The position numbers were made by a program, and so were the translations under genes. From the NCBI GenBank assembly GCA_026936335.1, contig JAPMXV010000059.1, positions 62,001-126,000 of the forward strand: a stretch of 64,000 nt of DNA, given 5' to 3'. The stretch's first letter is position 1. The number at the start of each line of letters is the position of its first letter. Source of the DNA: Mantamonas sphyraenae. Lineage: Eukaryota > CRuMs > Mantamonadidae. A model generated the notes under the pieces. That model saw only the letters and a list, made by a program, of their open reading frames with translations, searched no databases and was not told the origin of the DNA. Below, piece by piece: positions 18,621 to 30,865 of this stretch.

Positions 18621-21600
18621 CTACAGCTTGAGTTCCACTTCCATCACATTCTCAACTTCTTGCAACACACTCAGGGCCGTGTTGAGTTCGCGTCGCAACT
18701 TGGTGCGCTCGAAAAACAAGGGACACTGCAACGACGTACACGGTACGTCGTACTGGATGCCGTTGCCCATGCACACACGACACAGCTCCATCACCTTGTT
18801 CAGGCTCATGTCCAGGTCACGCACGCGGCGCATGATCGTCAGCATGGCTCGCTGCGGGTTGGATCGACACGATGCACACAACGTCTCCTTGGTCTGTTGG
18901 AAGCACAGCGGACAATGGGAACTGGTAAAAAACTGGTCAATGGTCTGCTTGCGTGGCGACGACGACGATGATGACGATGATGACGAGGAAGACTCTTCGC
19001 CGCCTGCTGCTGCCATCTGGCCGCGGAACGTCCAAAAGGCCTGCTGTTTGAGATTGACTCGGCTGTGAGGCATCTCGTCGTACCAAGCCTGGATGTCGGC
19101 TCCCATGAGGTTGAACAGGCGTGCCAGCGACGGGATGATCTGTTTGGTGATGTAGTAGGTGCCGTGGAGCTGCAGGGCAGGGTTGGCAAGCAGCTCGTGT
19201 GGTGACACGACGAGGTCGATCAGACGGGAGTTGGGGCCACCGTACACAACCACGTACGGCACACGCTCGCCACGCTTGGGCACGGCGCGGCGGTCGCGAC
19301 GAAGGGCCTTTTTGCTGACAATGGCTCCGGGCGGGAGGTTTGGTCCACGGTAGGAACCCCAGCGCACCTCTTTGGCAAACACAAAGTCCATCACGTTGAC
19401 ACGCGCACTGTGGATGCGCTTCCACTGACGCTGCAGGTAGGATTTGACCAGCGACAGGTCCTTGGTGGTGAAAATGAGCCGGATGCACTTTTCCATCATC
19501 TTTGCTACCGCCGGACATGTGTCACGTCGCACCGTCTCGATGCCCTTGGCGTCAAACTCGGGCTCCTTCTGTTCGGGCGTCTCGTACATGAAGCCCACGT
19601 AGCGTTTCTTGGTGGCCAGGATGCATGGGTGGTAGATCTTCTCAAACTTGAGCTTGACAGGCTTGGGATTGGCGGCGGTGACCCGATCGGCAATCCCGTG
19701 GGCAATCACAAAGGCTTCGTCGCGTGATACGCCTGGAAACTCGATAAAGAGGGAGTCTGTGTCGCCGTAGATGACGCGTGCGTGAGGTGTCTCGTGCACC
19801 ACAGCCATGGCGTTCTCCAACGACATGCGTCCACTCTGCACAATGGCATCCGCAATGTCGATGCACGGCATGCGTCCACTGAAGCTGGCCGACGTGTAGC
19901 CGTAGGTGACGTTGGCCAGCAGCTTGAGACCCAACTGCCTTGCATCCAGCATGCGATACAACGCCATGTTCTCCCGCTTGGCCTTGCGCATTCCCTTCTT
20001 CACCATGATGCGTGTGGACAGCACCTCTCGCAGCATGCGAGGCAAGAAGCCTGCACGCACACTCGGTTTCGTAAACATGACAGAGTTGGGCGAGGCGTGC
20101 ACGTGCGACGCCAGCGAGGCAAGCGTGCCCGGAGGAATGTGCAGACGCGTGCTGCCAAACTCTTTGGTGTCATCCTCGTCCGTGGGCATCACGCGACCCA
20201 GGCATGTGCTGTAGCAGTAGTTGTAGGCAATGATCTGGGACGGGTACAGGGATTGAAAGTCCAGCACCGCCACCGGGTTGCTGTACAGCTTGGATTGCGG
20301 CTCCATAATCATCGGGATGCACTCAGCTGCCTTTTGACCCGCCACCTGCTCGGGACTGGGCGACAGCATGACGTAGTTGCGCGGCTTGGACATACGCAGC
20401 ATCATCGACTCGACACGATACTGGGATCCTCGCGAAATCACAGAGAAAAAGTCGATGCCAAACAGACGTGCCATTTCCGACGTGCGGCCAACCAGGTTCA
20501 CCTGTTGCATCAGTTCCAGGTTGATCTGTGCATGTTCCAGCACCGTCAACACGGCCCGATGTCGCATGGAGCCGCTTTTCCACCACGCTTGCATCGTGCG
20601 CATCGGCACAAAGGGGATGCGTCGGTGCAGGATGTGGTACACCACGTTTTGTCGCGTGTATATCGTCAGTGCCACCTCCTTGCGCATGATGCGCCAGATG
20701 TTGATCACGGCCCGCCCAGCTAGGTTCAGGCCGCTCTGGTGCTCGAATCCGTACTCGTCCTTGTTGCGATCAAAGTGTGCGTGCAGCGACTGCACCCTGC
20801 TGAGGGCGTCCGGCAGGTTGGCGTACGTGTGTTCCCGTGCCTTGCTGGACCAGTACCGCCTGTGATTTGCTTCGTGCCGCGCAGCCTGCGACGCTGTAAA
20901 TGTGTCCGAGTCGCTGCGTCGCATGGTGGTCGACTGTGACATTTGACCTCCGCCAGACTTGGACGCCTGCTGTGCTTGCCGAGGTTGCTGTGGACTCTGT
21001 TTGGGAATGCCATTGGGAAACAAGACCTCTGCTCGCTCGCACAGATAGCCTAGCGAACTTGTTTGCACCTCGTAGCCCACCATGATGTCTGGGTCGTGTG
21101 CTTGCACCACACGGATAAAGAACATAAACAGCTCCTTCTCGTTTGCTGCGTGGATGACCTCCATCTGCGTGCGCGGAAAGCCGCTGCTGAATCCCAGCTC
21201 GTCGCGCAGCAGCAGCACACCGTGGTGGTCCATGCTCACGTCGTCGCGTTCCACCATGTCGTCGTCGCACACACAGAAGCAGATGGCCAGCACGCGGTCG
21301 TATGCAGGATCGGGCAGCAGATGGTCTGCGCCTCGCTTCTGCTCCGCCGCCATGACACGCTCGCGCACGCGCCCAAACGAGTCTGTGCTCACATACTTGC
21401 GCGTCTCTGTCAGAATCTCTACACTCATCACACTCAGGTGCTGATTGACGTTCACCTGCGCCAAGGGCAACTCGGCGGCGGGACTGAACGCAAACGCATA
21501 CGAGTTCAGTGGCGTGGCGCCTTGCACACGCGACATTGTCGTTGCCATCCCGCCGCCCATCCCACTGCCCGTACTCGTACTGTCACCTCCGTTGCTGCTG

Positions 21601-24600
21601 TTGCCTCCCGTGTGTCCGCTGCTACTCTGCTGGGCTGCCTTGGATCCCGACGGCGCCGCCGCCGACGTCGACGCGTACGCACGTGCTGAATGGCCATGGT
21701 GCAACACACGCACATCTAACTTGGCTTGGTAGCTGTCGTACTTTGGTGATGGGATACGCAAGGGAATGTCATCGTCGCCGTCGCCGTCGTCGTCGTCGTC
21801 ATTGTCGCTGTCCTCCGCTTGACTCAGTCCCGATTCCATGAACCCCGGATCTCCGTCGTCGTGGATACCGATGGGGTTGGCCCCACTTCCATATCGACTG
21901 CGCGTATCACCATCCATGTCTCCCATGTCCCGAGGCGGGTGGCGCTTGAGCCATGCCAGCACGGTGTTGGTGCTTGGCGGAGGGCGCCACGGACGCAAGG
22001 CCACGTTGTACGACACCTTGCGTCCGCGCTCACGCTGTACCCGTGCATATCGGCGTCGGTTGCGTGTCGGGTGTACCTTGCTTTTAGCTGGCCTGCCGTT
22101 GGCGATGTCCTGCTGAAAGTCCGGCAGTGATTCGATGCCCAGCGTGCCAATGTCAAACTCCAGGCCGCCAAACATCTTGGGTTCACGTGGAACGTCGTCG
22201 AGGCGTGAGTAGTACACGTCCTGGTGGACCACTCGGTCCACGCCAAGCTCGTCCATGCTCGCCTCCAGCTCCTTCCAAGTCGGAGCGGCTCTGGGAGGCT
22301 GCAACACAATTGTCCTTTGCTCTGCAGTGCCTTCCACCACTTCCATGGACGACGACGACATCATACTTGCCTGCTGGCTTTCCCGTTCCAGGTCCATCTT
22401 GCTGCTCTTGGTCATCTCTTCCTGACTATCGTTGTGGTCTTCCACCACAGACTGCGTGCCCTCCTCCTCCTCCTCCTCCTCCTCCTGAGCTCCTCTTTCC
22501 GGTTCCTGTGTCTCGTAGATCACATCCTCAGCCTCTGTTTCTTCCTCGGTTTCCATCTGCACGTGTTTCTGAGCCCGCATGCTCGCCATGCTTCGATCCA
22601 CCTCCAACAGTGCCATCCGCGCACGGGCTCTGATCGCTGCTTCGTTCTGCAGCAACACCACCATGTCTTCTTCTTCCTCTTCTTCATGTTCCTCCTCTTC
22701 TTCCTTCAAATGAATGTCTTCCTCGCTTTCGTTCCCATGTTCTTCCTCGTCTTCTTCCTCGTCCTCGTCCTCGTCCTCCTCATCCTCATCGTCCGATTCC
22801 TTCACATACAACGTGGCCACCCTTGCCTGGCGTCGCGTGCGCCCTCGTGTCGTCCCTTGGCTACGTTCCAACACTTTGATGTCCATGTTCCCGTCCTCCT
22901 CCTCCTCCTCCTCTCCTTCCTCTTCCACATCCCCTTCGTCTTCCCGCTTCCGCTTCCGCTTCCGCTCCAGCTTCTCTTCATACTTTGGAACACCTTTCTC
23001 TTGCTCTTCTCCGGCCAGCGGGAGGGCATTCAGCCGTTTGGTGCGCGCGTGCCTCAGCTGCCGCTCTGACATGCGCACCTCAAACTTTTTGCCTTTGTAC
23101 GACATCTGCAACGTCGTTTTAGTCTTTTTCTGTGTGCGACGCGACCGTGTGCGCAGACCTTTACGAGTGCCTTGCATGTCTGGCTGCCTTGTTGCTTTCA
23201 CCTTCTTGCTGCTACTCCGGCTTTCCTGGAACGCATCCTCGTCGGTGTCCGAATGCCCTCCTGCGACCGTCACAACCACAGGCACCTTTCTCTTTGATCC
23301 CCTTGCCTGCCTGCCCTTGCTGCTGCTCGTTGTTTTCCTCCGCTTGCTTCGCCTCGGCTGCACACGTGTCTTGACAGGACTCGCAAAGTCTTCGTCGTCG
23401 TTCGGTCCGTCATCGCCACCGCCACCTCCGGCCCCATCAAACTGCGGGATCCCACCTTGTGCGTCTTCCTTTTCGTACCTCACCTCAACCGGCGTCTTCT
23501 TTTGCGACGCCGCGTGCCCCTCTGCAGACAGGATCACCTGTGATGCAGCCATCAGATCCTGCAACTCTTGCTGTTCCCTTCGTTCTGTGTTTTCATCCTC
23601 CACGTCCGCTCCTGCTGCATCCTCCTCGTCCGTCAACGTGCCCTGCTCCTCCCGCATCCACTCCAGGATGTCCAAAAGATCTTGATCCACCTCCGGTGTC
23701 CCCGAATCGGCACGTGTTCCCATACGATCTCCCTGCGACGCCATGGCCTTGTCCACATCCACCTCCTCCTGCGACAACTCGCTCAGCTGTTGCGACAGAT
23801 CCGAAGCCCCTCGATCCAGCCCCGGTGGTCCGTCCTCGCCTTCCTCCTCTTCCACATCATCATGTTGGCTCTCGACATCCATGGCCATGTGCTGGCTGCC
23901 GCGCCTGCGAAAGGAAAACTGTACGCCTTCGCCTCCCTCACGCATCCGTCTCGCCTCCTCCTGCTCGGCTGCGTGCATGCCCATCCGCGGCAACACCACA
24001 AACTGCGACTGCTGCTGGCTGTACGCCTGACTTCCTTGCCACGACGACACACGCGCAGGCGACGGCAGGTTGCCCTCGTCGCGCAAGAACATGTTGGTGT
24101 CGTACGACAGCGGAGCATTCCACGGCAACTCGGTCGATGACTCGGGCGACTTGGGTTCACCTTCGTGTAGGATGGAGGAGCTCTCCTCGTCACCACCATC
24201 TCGCCCGAGCGCCTCGAGATACAGCCTATCCTCGTCCACAAGCTCCCGCATGTTCTCCTGAACATATGTCATCTGGTCTGACAGCGACACGTACGCGCCG
24301 TTGTCCTGCGAGTCTCCCACCTGCACCTCGATGGGGTTCAGCTCCTGGCTGGCCAGCTGGCTAGCTTGTTCTTGCGCTCGCCGCTGCTTCTCCTCCTCCC
24401 ACAGGGGCGCCAACGACGGAATCACCCATCCTTCTGTGCGAGCTCCCAACGGCTGCCGATTAATTTCCAGCCGGTTCAGGATATCGTCTGCCAGTGCATC
24501 CACCTCCAGGCTCGTCACCGGCATGTTGCGTTGATGCCGCGGCGCTGTCCGCGCGTCCATCAACATGTGCTGCGGCACGGTGCCCTCCAACCACACCATG

Positions 24601-25644
24601 TTCAGCAGTTGCATTTGGCTGAGCCCCCTGCTCAGGTCTGCTTCGCCCAGGCTGTCTGCAGTCAGGCGTTGGGCCACATCCACCTGCAAGCTGTACTTCA
24701 GCCGAGCGGGCATCGGTTGCCGGAAGCGTACCGTGCTAAAGTTGGCAAAACCCATGCCGTAAATGTTGTTGTCAATAAAGAGCTGCAACAGGTACGGAAT
24801 GTGTGCCTCGTACGGTTGGAACTGCGTGGAGAACACCGCTCCGCTGCGCAACAGGTTGGCAATCCGGCTCAGGTGCGTCGGATTGAACACATAGATCTTT
24901 AGGAAGAAGCGCTCTTTGTCATGGTACCCGTAGAACGGCGTCCCGCGTACAAGGACAATCTTGAAGATTTCTGGCCTGTGCTTCGTCTGCAGAAACTGTT
25001 GCAGCGCTGCCGGATCCTCGAGATCCACCGTGCCTCCTCCGCCGCGAAGCTGCAGCTTCCCGTCGCTTGCCCCGCCGCTTGCCTCGCCCGGATTGCGCAC
25101 TACCATGTTGTTGGCCATAATCATTGCCTTTTCTATGGCCAGTCCCAGCTTCCAGATGTATCGTTCGACGTCGTCTTCGCGCAGCGGGACGTGCGACGGC
25201 AGCGGCACAAACAAGTACGGAAACACCCTGTGCAGATGCACACAGGTCTTCTGGCCGACGGGGGTCGACCCAAATAGACGGATCACAGGCACTTCCTTCA
25301 GTTCCATTCCTGTCATCGGACTCACCGTCACGTCCAGACCCTGTGGGTGTCGCACAAAGGTGAGCGATTCGCTCGCCAGGTGTCAGGAACCTTGTCGTTC
25401 GACTCCCGCACGCGTCCCAAACACGCACCGCAATCGGTTTGGCCATATAAAAGTCGTGGCTGACCACGCGCACCGCAAACACAGGATTGGGCATGTCGGC
25501 CACACTCATGGACGCCGTCAGCGTCCGAGTTTGATCCTCCTCGTCACCCAGTTCGTCAACGCCTCGACTGTTGCTGCTGCTGCTGCTGGCCTGTGATGCC
25601 TGCGAGCGCACCTGGTGCTGGTGTTGAGCACGACGGCTGCTCAT
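18621..25644 (-). CDS. REV3: DNA polymerase zeta catalytic subunit REV3
   Basis: Two exons, 25644-25429 and 25340-18621, phase 0; about 2311 aa. The junction gives MAKPIA|GLDVTVSPM, matching the family N-terminus (AVRVVSHDFYMAKP, then VPVIRLFGSTPVGQKTC). A long central region is acidic, basic and Ser-rich. The B-family polymerase core follows: DFQSLYPSQIIAYNYC (motif A), KLLANVTYGYTSASFSGRMP (motif B) and IYGDTDSLFIEF (motif C, catalytic Asp pair near residue 1927). The C-terminus has two four-Cys clusters (CPLCFQ...CASC and CRVCMG...CTSLQCP), the second of which binds a 4Fe-4S cluster and accessory subunits in known enzymes. It extends mismatched or lesion-blocked ends in translesion synthesis. 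The size lies between the yeast and human proteins. The proposed ATG overlaps, on the other strand, a possible ATG of the TauE-like gene. Confidence 0.95.
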
Positions 25645-25744
25645 GTGCAGTGAGTGCTTCCCTGTGACCAGCTACAGTTGTGGTGCAGGGTGCAGTTTTG
25701 GCTGCGACGACGCACCCACGACTTTCACCTCACCCACTCTCATC

Positions 25745-26153
25745 ATGGCCGTCATGGCCACCTGGCTGTTTGTCGGCCTGGCTGTGCCAGCGGGACTGCT
25801 CATTGGCGTGGCCACCTCCATGATTTCTTTCACGGCATGGACGCTGGCAGTGCCACTCTTCTTCACCGCTCTCGACTGGAGCATCTACAACGCCCTTTTC
25901 CTGTCCATTGCCCTTGATTTCGTCGACGGCCTCCTGCTCACCGTCCTCTTTGCCTACCGTGGCAACGTGGACTTTGCCAAGGGTCTCCTGTTTGGCCTTC
26001 CAGCATGCGGAGCTGCCGTCGGAGGTGTGCAGATTGGCAAGCAGCTCTTACGCTCCCACGAGAACCTGCTGCGAGGCGGCACCTCTGTATTTACGTACAT
26101 CCTGGCGGCTGTCTTTATGTTCAAGGGGTGGAAGTGAGTCTCGTGTGTGGTGT

Positions 26154-26187
<34 letters not shown>

Positions 26188-27113
26188 CAGCGGTCAATCT
26201 CCTGACACTTCCCCTGCCCGCGTGGACCCCCCTGCCCACCAGAATGTACAAGAAGGAACGGGAGCTGGAAGAGAAGCTCAATGCAGACGCTGCTTCTGTA
26301 CAAAATGACGATTCAGAGGCCGTGGAGCGAGTCGGGGTGTTTTCGGGACAATGTGATCCCCTGCTGGGCAACCGCTATCCCAGCGGCGGTGAATCGAACA
26401 CAGATGGGGCATGGGCAGAGCTGGATGAGGATGAGGACGATGACAGGGACGAGGATGGGTACAAGGAGGAGAAGCCGAAGCGGAGCACGTCACGAGGTTC
26501 GGGCGGCCGTTTGAAGGCAAGTGCTCTGGATCACGTGGTCATCCACCACAGCGCAGATGATGGAACGCGGCCTCGCAGTCTGTCACACACACAACCTGTG
26601 CTTGCATCGGACGACACGGTGGTGGTTGCGCCGACGGGGGAGGAGATTGATCCTGTGTCCTCCACAGGCGCTCCCAATGCGGCCACACGGCTGTTCAACT
26701 CCCCCGCAGCCCATCGTGCCAAATACGCCATCATGTTTGTCATGGCACTCACATCGGGTCTTGTGTCTGGGTTCCTCGGCGTTGGGTCTGGAATGGGGAT
26801 GGCTGTGTGGTTGATGCTGCTGTTTCGCATGCCCCATTTCAAGGCCACAGGGACAGGGTGTTTCATCATGAGTATGCTCATGCTCACTGTGGGCATCCTC
26901 ATTGCTGACATGGTCGACTTTGAGGTGATCAGTACCCATCTTGTGGTCTGTGCCATCAGCACCCTTCTTGGGGTGCTCATTGGCGCAAACATGGCCAAGA
27001 GTGGCAACAAACCAGCCATGGCTGCCCTGGTGGGAGTCACCTTGCTCATCCTCGCTCTTGCCAGCACCATCAGCCACGCCCTGATTGAGGATTCGCAAGA
27101 GGGAGGCCGGTGA
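25745..27113 (+). CDS. TauE/SafE-like membrane transporter
   Basis: Exons ending at 26133 and starting at 26243, joined in phase 2; the intron holds a (GT)15-like tract. From ATG 25745 the product is about 419 aa. ATG 25643 would add 34 residues with several Cys, but it overlaps the REV3 start codon on the opposite strand. Exon 1 gives about four TM helices. Exon 2 starts with a charged cytosolic loop of about 160 residues (Glu/Asp/Lys-rich), followed by about four TM helices including SGFLGVGSGMGMAVW. The repeated four-plus-four layout with Gly-rich helices fits the TauE/SafE superfamily, which exports sulfite, taurine-derived or other organic sulfur anions in bacteria and occurs in many eukaryotes with unknown substrates. 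Placement in the family is from topology and motif style, not a search. Confidence 0.72.
26154..26185 (+). repeat. (GT)n microsatellite within an intron
   Basis: A long, nearly perfect GT run lies just inside the 5' part of the only intron of the TauE-like gene. Similar TG/CA runs occur in many introns and short intergenic spaces of this window. Confidence 0.85.
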
Positions 27114-27250
27114 TGCACGCAGAACAGAAACACAGACACACACACCACAATGAACAACTGAATTGACCTGTCATGTTGTCGCAATGGTCGAATGTGTGGC
27201 GAACAAATGTGCTCATGTGCGCGCGTGTGCATGCAACGCAACATCGACCA

Positions 27251-28754
27251 ATGAGCAGTTCGTCCTCGTCCTCGTCATCGTCGTCGTGGATGCTGCTGCC
27301 GCTGCTGATCCTGGCTGTGGTGGCAGGTGGTGGCTGGGCCAAACACGTGGGACCCACTGTCATTGATGAACCGGGCATTGAGGGCCGTCTGGATTGGGTG
27401 TATGTGTCCAACTTTTGGGTGGACACGTACGGAGAGAGCAGCGTGGCCGTCACCTACAAAGCCTACTCTTCCTCCCTCTATCTCGCTTTTTACAACCACA
27501 CCGAGTGGCTGGACGTGCAGGCACGCGACAAATGCAAGGTGCGACTGGATGTCGTGGACACCACACTGGCTGCCATCCCACTGCCTCGTTCGGACGGCAA
27601 GAACGCCACAGGCACCGTCCGTCAACGCTTCCCCAAGCACTCCACACCCACCTGGTGGCACGTAGCCCTCGTCGACTGCGAAACCGCCAGTGTCAAGGGC
27701 GTCAAATACGAAATGAGCTTTCTCAACCATCCCTTCCGCGTGCTCATCCAGCAGGAGGAGTTTGGCTACGACAACCAGCGTACGCAATTCTTCTTGCCCC
27801 ACCATTTCTTCTCGCCTTGTCCACGCGTGACACCCAAACCTGACACCCACCCCACTGCACGCGCACACCCCCCCTCCCTGCCCGCTGTATCCCATCCTCA
27901 CCAACAGACATGTTTGAAATCTTTGCCGCGGCGTTGCTGCTGAGTCTCGTGCTGGCTATGGCCCACGCGTACGGCTCGTTTGTGGCGGACATCACCTACG
28001 CGCCCCTGGTGCGCCGTGTGTTGACTCTTTTCCGCGCCGCATTGGCATGCCAGGCGGGCTTCCTTGTGTGCGTGCTTGTGCACCTGATAGCATATGCCCA
28101 GAACGGTGTGGGGTCGTACTACACCCTGGTGCTGGGTCTGGCCCTGGATTTCATCGCCTACAAGCTCATGGTCCTCTTCTACATCATCATTCTCAACGAA
28201 AAGCCCGAATGGCGTCCACGCAGCAATGCCTGGGCGGTGTTTGTCATCCTGTATATTCTGGTCGACCTTGCTGCCTCTGTGGCGGTGTACCTGCAGTACT
28301 TTGATGTCCACTATATGCCTCCCTCAACCTGGACCACCCGTACAGCACCTTTTCCGGCATTGTGCGTGCCGGACTGCAGATTGTGCCCTTTGCGTATTAC
28401 ATCAAGCTCGTGGTGGCCAACCGACCCAGTCACCATGCACTCAGCAACACCCAAAGGCTTCTCTTTGTCATGGGGGCCGTCTGGCTCATGGCTGTGCCCG
28501 TCATTGCTATGATCACTCTGGCTCTGCCTGCGTATTATCAGTGGAAGATGATGATTGGCTGCTATCTGGCCTCAAACGCAATCGTCCTCCTCACCATGGC
28601 CTACTTCCTCTGGCCCCCACGCGCAAACTCCAGCTTCAAAAGCAACTTTGAAGACGACGAGTTGCGTCACGCCATCGGCGACATGGAGCTCCACTACAGC
28701 CAGTTGGCGGGCGATGACGTGTTTGACGAAATGGAAGATGAAGCTCGCCCTTGA
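27251..28754 (+). CDS. GPR180/TMEM145-like seven-TM protein; apparent 2-nt frame break at about 28313
   Basis: Exon 27251-27779 encodes a Ser run and signal peptide (WMLLPLLILAVVAGGGWA), then a beta-rich ectodomain of about 150 residues with WVYVSNFW and KCKVRL. A phase-1 intron follows (donor GTACGC, acceptor CAACAG 27907). The next exon gives seven TM helices. Ectodomain plus 7TM with YFDVHY and LNLDHPYSTFSG fits the GPR180/TMEM145 (intimal-thickness receptor) family. Near 28311-28318 the frame must shift. The stretch reads CACTATATGCC, whereas CACTATGCC would keep H-Y-A-S-L-N-L-D continuous. There is no room for an intron. Either the assembly has a TA duplication, the gene is broken here, or decoding shifts frame. 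The downstream frame remains a clean coding sequence through three more TM helices to TGA 28754, which argues against an old pseudogene. Confidence 0.75.
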
Positions 28755-28776
28755 TCGAGGGCAAGGCACTGTTGGG

Positions 28777-28831
28777 GGCTGAGGGAGGGGAAGGGAGAGG
28801 ATTGGGCTGAGGGAGGGGAAGGGAGAGGATT
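28777..28831 (+). repeat. Two tandem 28-bp units at the edge of inverted-repeat arm B
   Basis: The 27-base unit GGCTGAGGGAGGGGAAGGGA plus GAGGATT occurs twice, at 28777-28803 and 28805-28831. It is purine-rich on the plus strand and lies within 10 bp of the outer limit of arm B. It is absent from arm A. Confidence 0.9.
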
Positions 28832-28844
28832 CGTGTTGCCCACG

Positions 28845-29702
28845 CCTATCGTCAATGCATGTGTGTGGGTGTACGCACGATGAGTGCAATGTGTGGTGCC
28901 ATGCCCGCACACACCCACCCCAATTCTGACAAAAACCCAACTTCAAAAAATTCAAAGAGTGCGTTTTTTGTGAATGGCAACGCCTGCCACTTTTTCCTGC
29001 CTACCCCCCCCACCCCCACCTCTCCACCGTTGCTTCACACGACATGGAGGAGAGATTTGCAGAGAGGAGACGGGATGGGAAGGATGTGGAGGAGAGCAGG
29101 GGTCGTGCGATGTGCATGGATGTGGAGCTGTCGGGGACGGCGGTGTGTGACATGCGCGAGCGCAAGGTGTCCGTTGTGACGGGAGCGGAGACGTATGGGG
29201 AGAAGCACATGAGGACACAGATGCATGGGGGGAAAGGAGAGGGGCATGTGTGGATGGATGGATGGATTGGACGGTGTGAATGGAGGATGTGCATGTGAGG
29301 GAGGGCGGCGTGTCGACGTGGCTCCTCTTTTTGACGTGCGTGCACAGAGCGGGGATTAATTTTCCGGCGTCGTGTGTTTGCAGCGGGTGTGTGGAGCAGG
29401 GAGAGGCGGAGGGGATGCACCATACATGTGGATGGGGAGAAGAGGGACGGAGGACATGTGTGGTGGGAATGAGGGAGCAGGATGGGCTGTGTGCATGGCG
29501 TGGGCAAGGTCGAAAGGACAGGGTGCATGAGGAGGGAGCAGAGTCCAGGTTCCGGATCCCACCGTTTGGTGGCACCCCACGAGTCTGTCTGTGTCTGATT
29601 TCTGTTTTGGTTTCTCCCATTTACATTGGCGTGCCTCTTCCATGGAAGCACTGACACGTGTGTGTTGTGTGTGTGTTTGACCATGTGTGACACTCCGTTC
29701 AG
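28845..29702. other. Spacer/5' region of SAM synthetase copy B
   Basis: This is non-coding by the criterion that indels between arms A and B break its open frames. Two ORFs of 84 and 124 codons (29044-29298, 29280-29654) are visible. The first is frameshifted in arm A. The second is open in both arms, but only because the arms are nearly identical, and it shows no recognisable domain. The region must contain the MAT promoter and first exon. Confidence 0.55.
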
Positions 29703-30865
29703 TGTCCAGCAACGGCGAGACTTTCCTCTTCTCCAGCGAGTCTGTGAACGAAGGCCATCCGGACAAGATCTGCGATCAGATCTCGGACTCGATCCTGGAT
29801 GCATGCCTGGCTGAGGATCCGTACAGCAAGGTGGCGTGTGAGACGTGCACCAAGACAGGAATGATCATGGTGTTTGGCGAGATCACGACGACGGCGAACC
29901 TGGACTACCAGCGCATTGTGCGCAACACGATCAAGGAGATCGGATACGATTCGTCGACAAAGGGATTCGACTTTTACACGTGCAACGTGCTTGTGGCGAT
30001 TGAGGAGCAGTCTCCGGACATTGCACAGGGTGTGCACGTGGGCCGTGACGACGACGACCTGGGAGCCGGTGACCAGGGTCACATGTTTGGGTATGCGTCG
30101 GATGAGACGCCCGAGCTGATGCCTCTGTCGCACATGCTTGCGACGTCTCTGGGCAAGAAGCTGACGGAGGTGCGCAAGAGCGGAGAGCTTGCATGGGTGC
30201 TTCCGGATGGCAAGACGCAGGTTGTGGTGGAGTACCTGAACGAGAACGGAGCGATGGTGCCGCAGCGTGTGCACACTGTGTTGATTTCGACGCAGCACAC
30301 GGACGACGTGGAGCAGGAGCAGATCAAGGAGGATCTGATGAAGGCGGTGATTGAGCCTGTGTGTGGCAAGTGGATCGATGACAAGACGGTGTACCATCTG
30401 AACCCGAGTGGAAAGTTTGTGATTGGTGGACCGCAGGGCGATGCGGGTCTGACGGGTCGCAAGATCATCATTGACACGTACGGCGGATGGGGAGCGCACG
30501 GTGGCGGAGCGTTCTCGGGCAAGGACCCGTCCAAGGTGGACCGCAGTGCAGCGTATGCGGCACGCTGGGTGGCCAAGTCGCTTGTGGCAGCTGGTCTGTG
30601 CCGTCGCTGCCTGTTCCAGGTGTCGTATGCGATCGGTGTGGCTGAGCCTCTGTCGATGTTTGTGGACATGTATGGCACTGGCACCAAGACGAACAAGGAG
30701 GTGATGGAGATTGTGGCCAAGAACTTTGACCTGCGCCCCGGTGCGATTGTGAAGGAACTGGACCTGCGTCGCCCTCGCTACCTCAAGACGGCATGCTACG
30801 GTCACTTTGGCCGGGACGACGATGCGGACTTTACCTGGGAGCAGGCCAAGACGCTGGAGATGTAA
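29703..30865 (+). CDS. MAT: S-adenosylmethionine synthetase, copy B, main exon
   Basis: Same protein as copy A wherever compared, with the full set of MAT motifs. The few differences I could find by eye are synonymous third-position changes (for example TAC versus TAT in the last GHFGRDD block, GAC versus GAT before LRPG, and CTT versus CTG in SHMLATS). As in copy A, the exon starts with TG after TTCAG, so its ATG lies in an upstream exon. The candidate mini-exon is 29642-29657 (ATGGAAGCACTGACAC), followed by a 45-nt intron. The gene points away from the repeat loop, mirroring copy A. Two intact, almost identical genes could give a dosage effect or be kept alike by gene conversion. Confidence 0.93.

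Noticed and set aside
29044-29298. 84-codon ORF starting MEERFAERRRDG, possible first exon of MAT
   Set aside because: The matching stretch in arm A is frameshifted in the middle, and its end does not give a phase-1 donor for the main exon.
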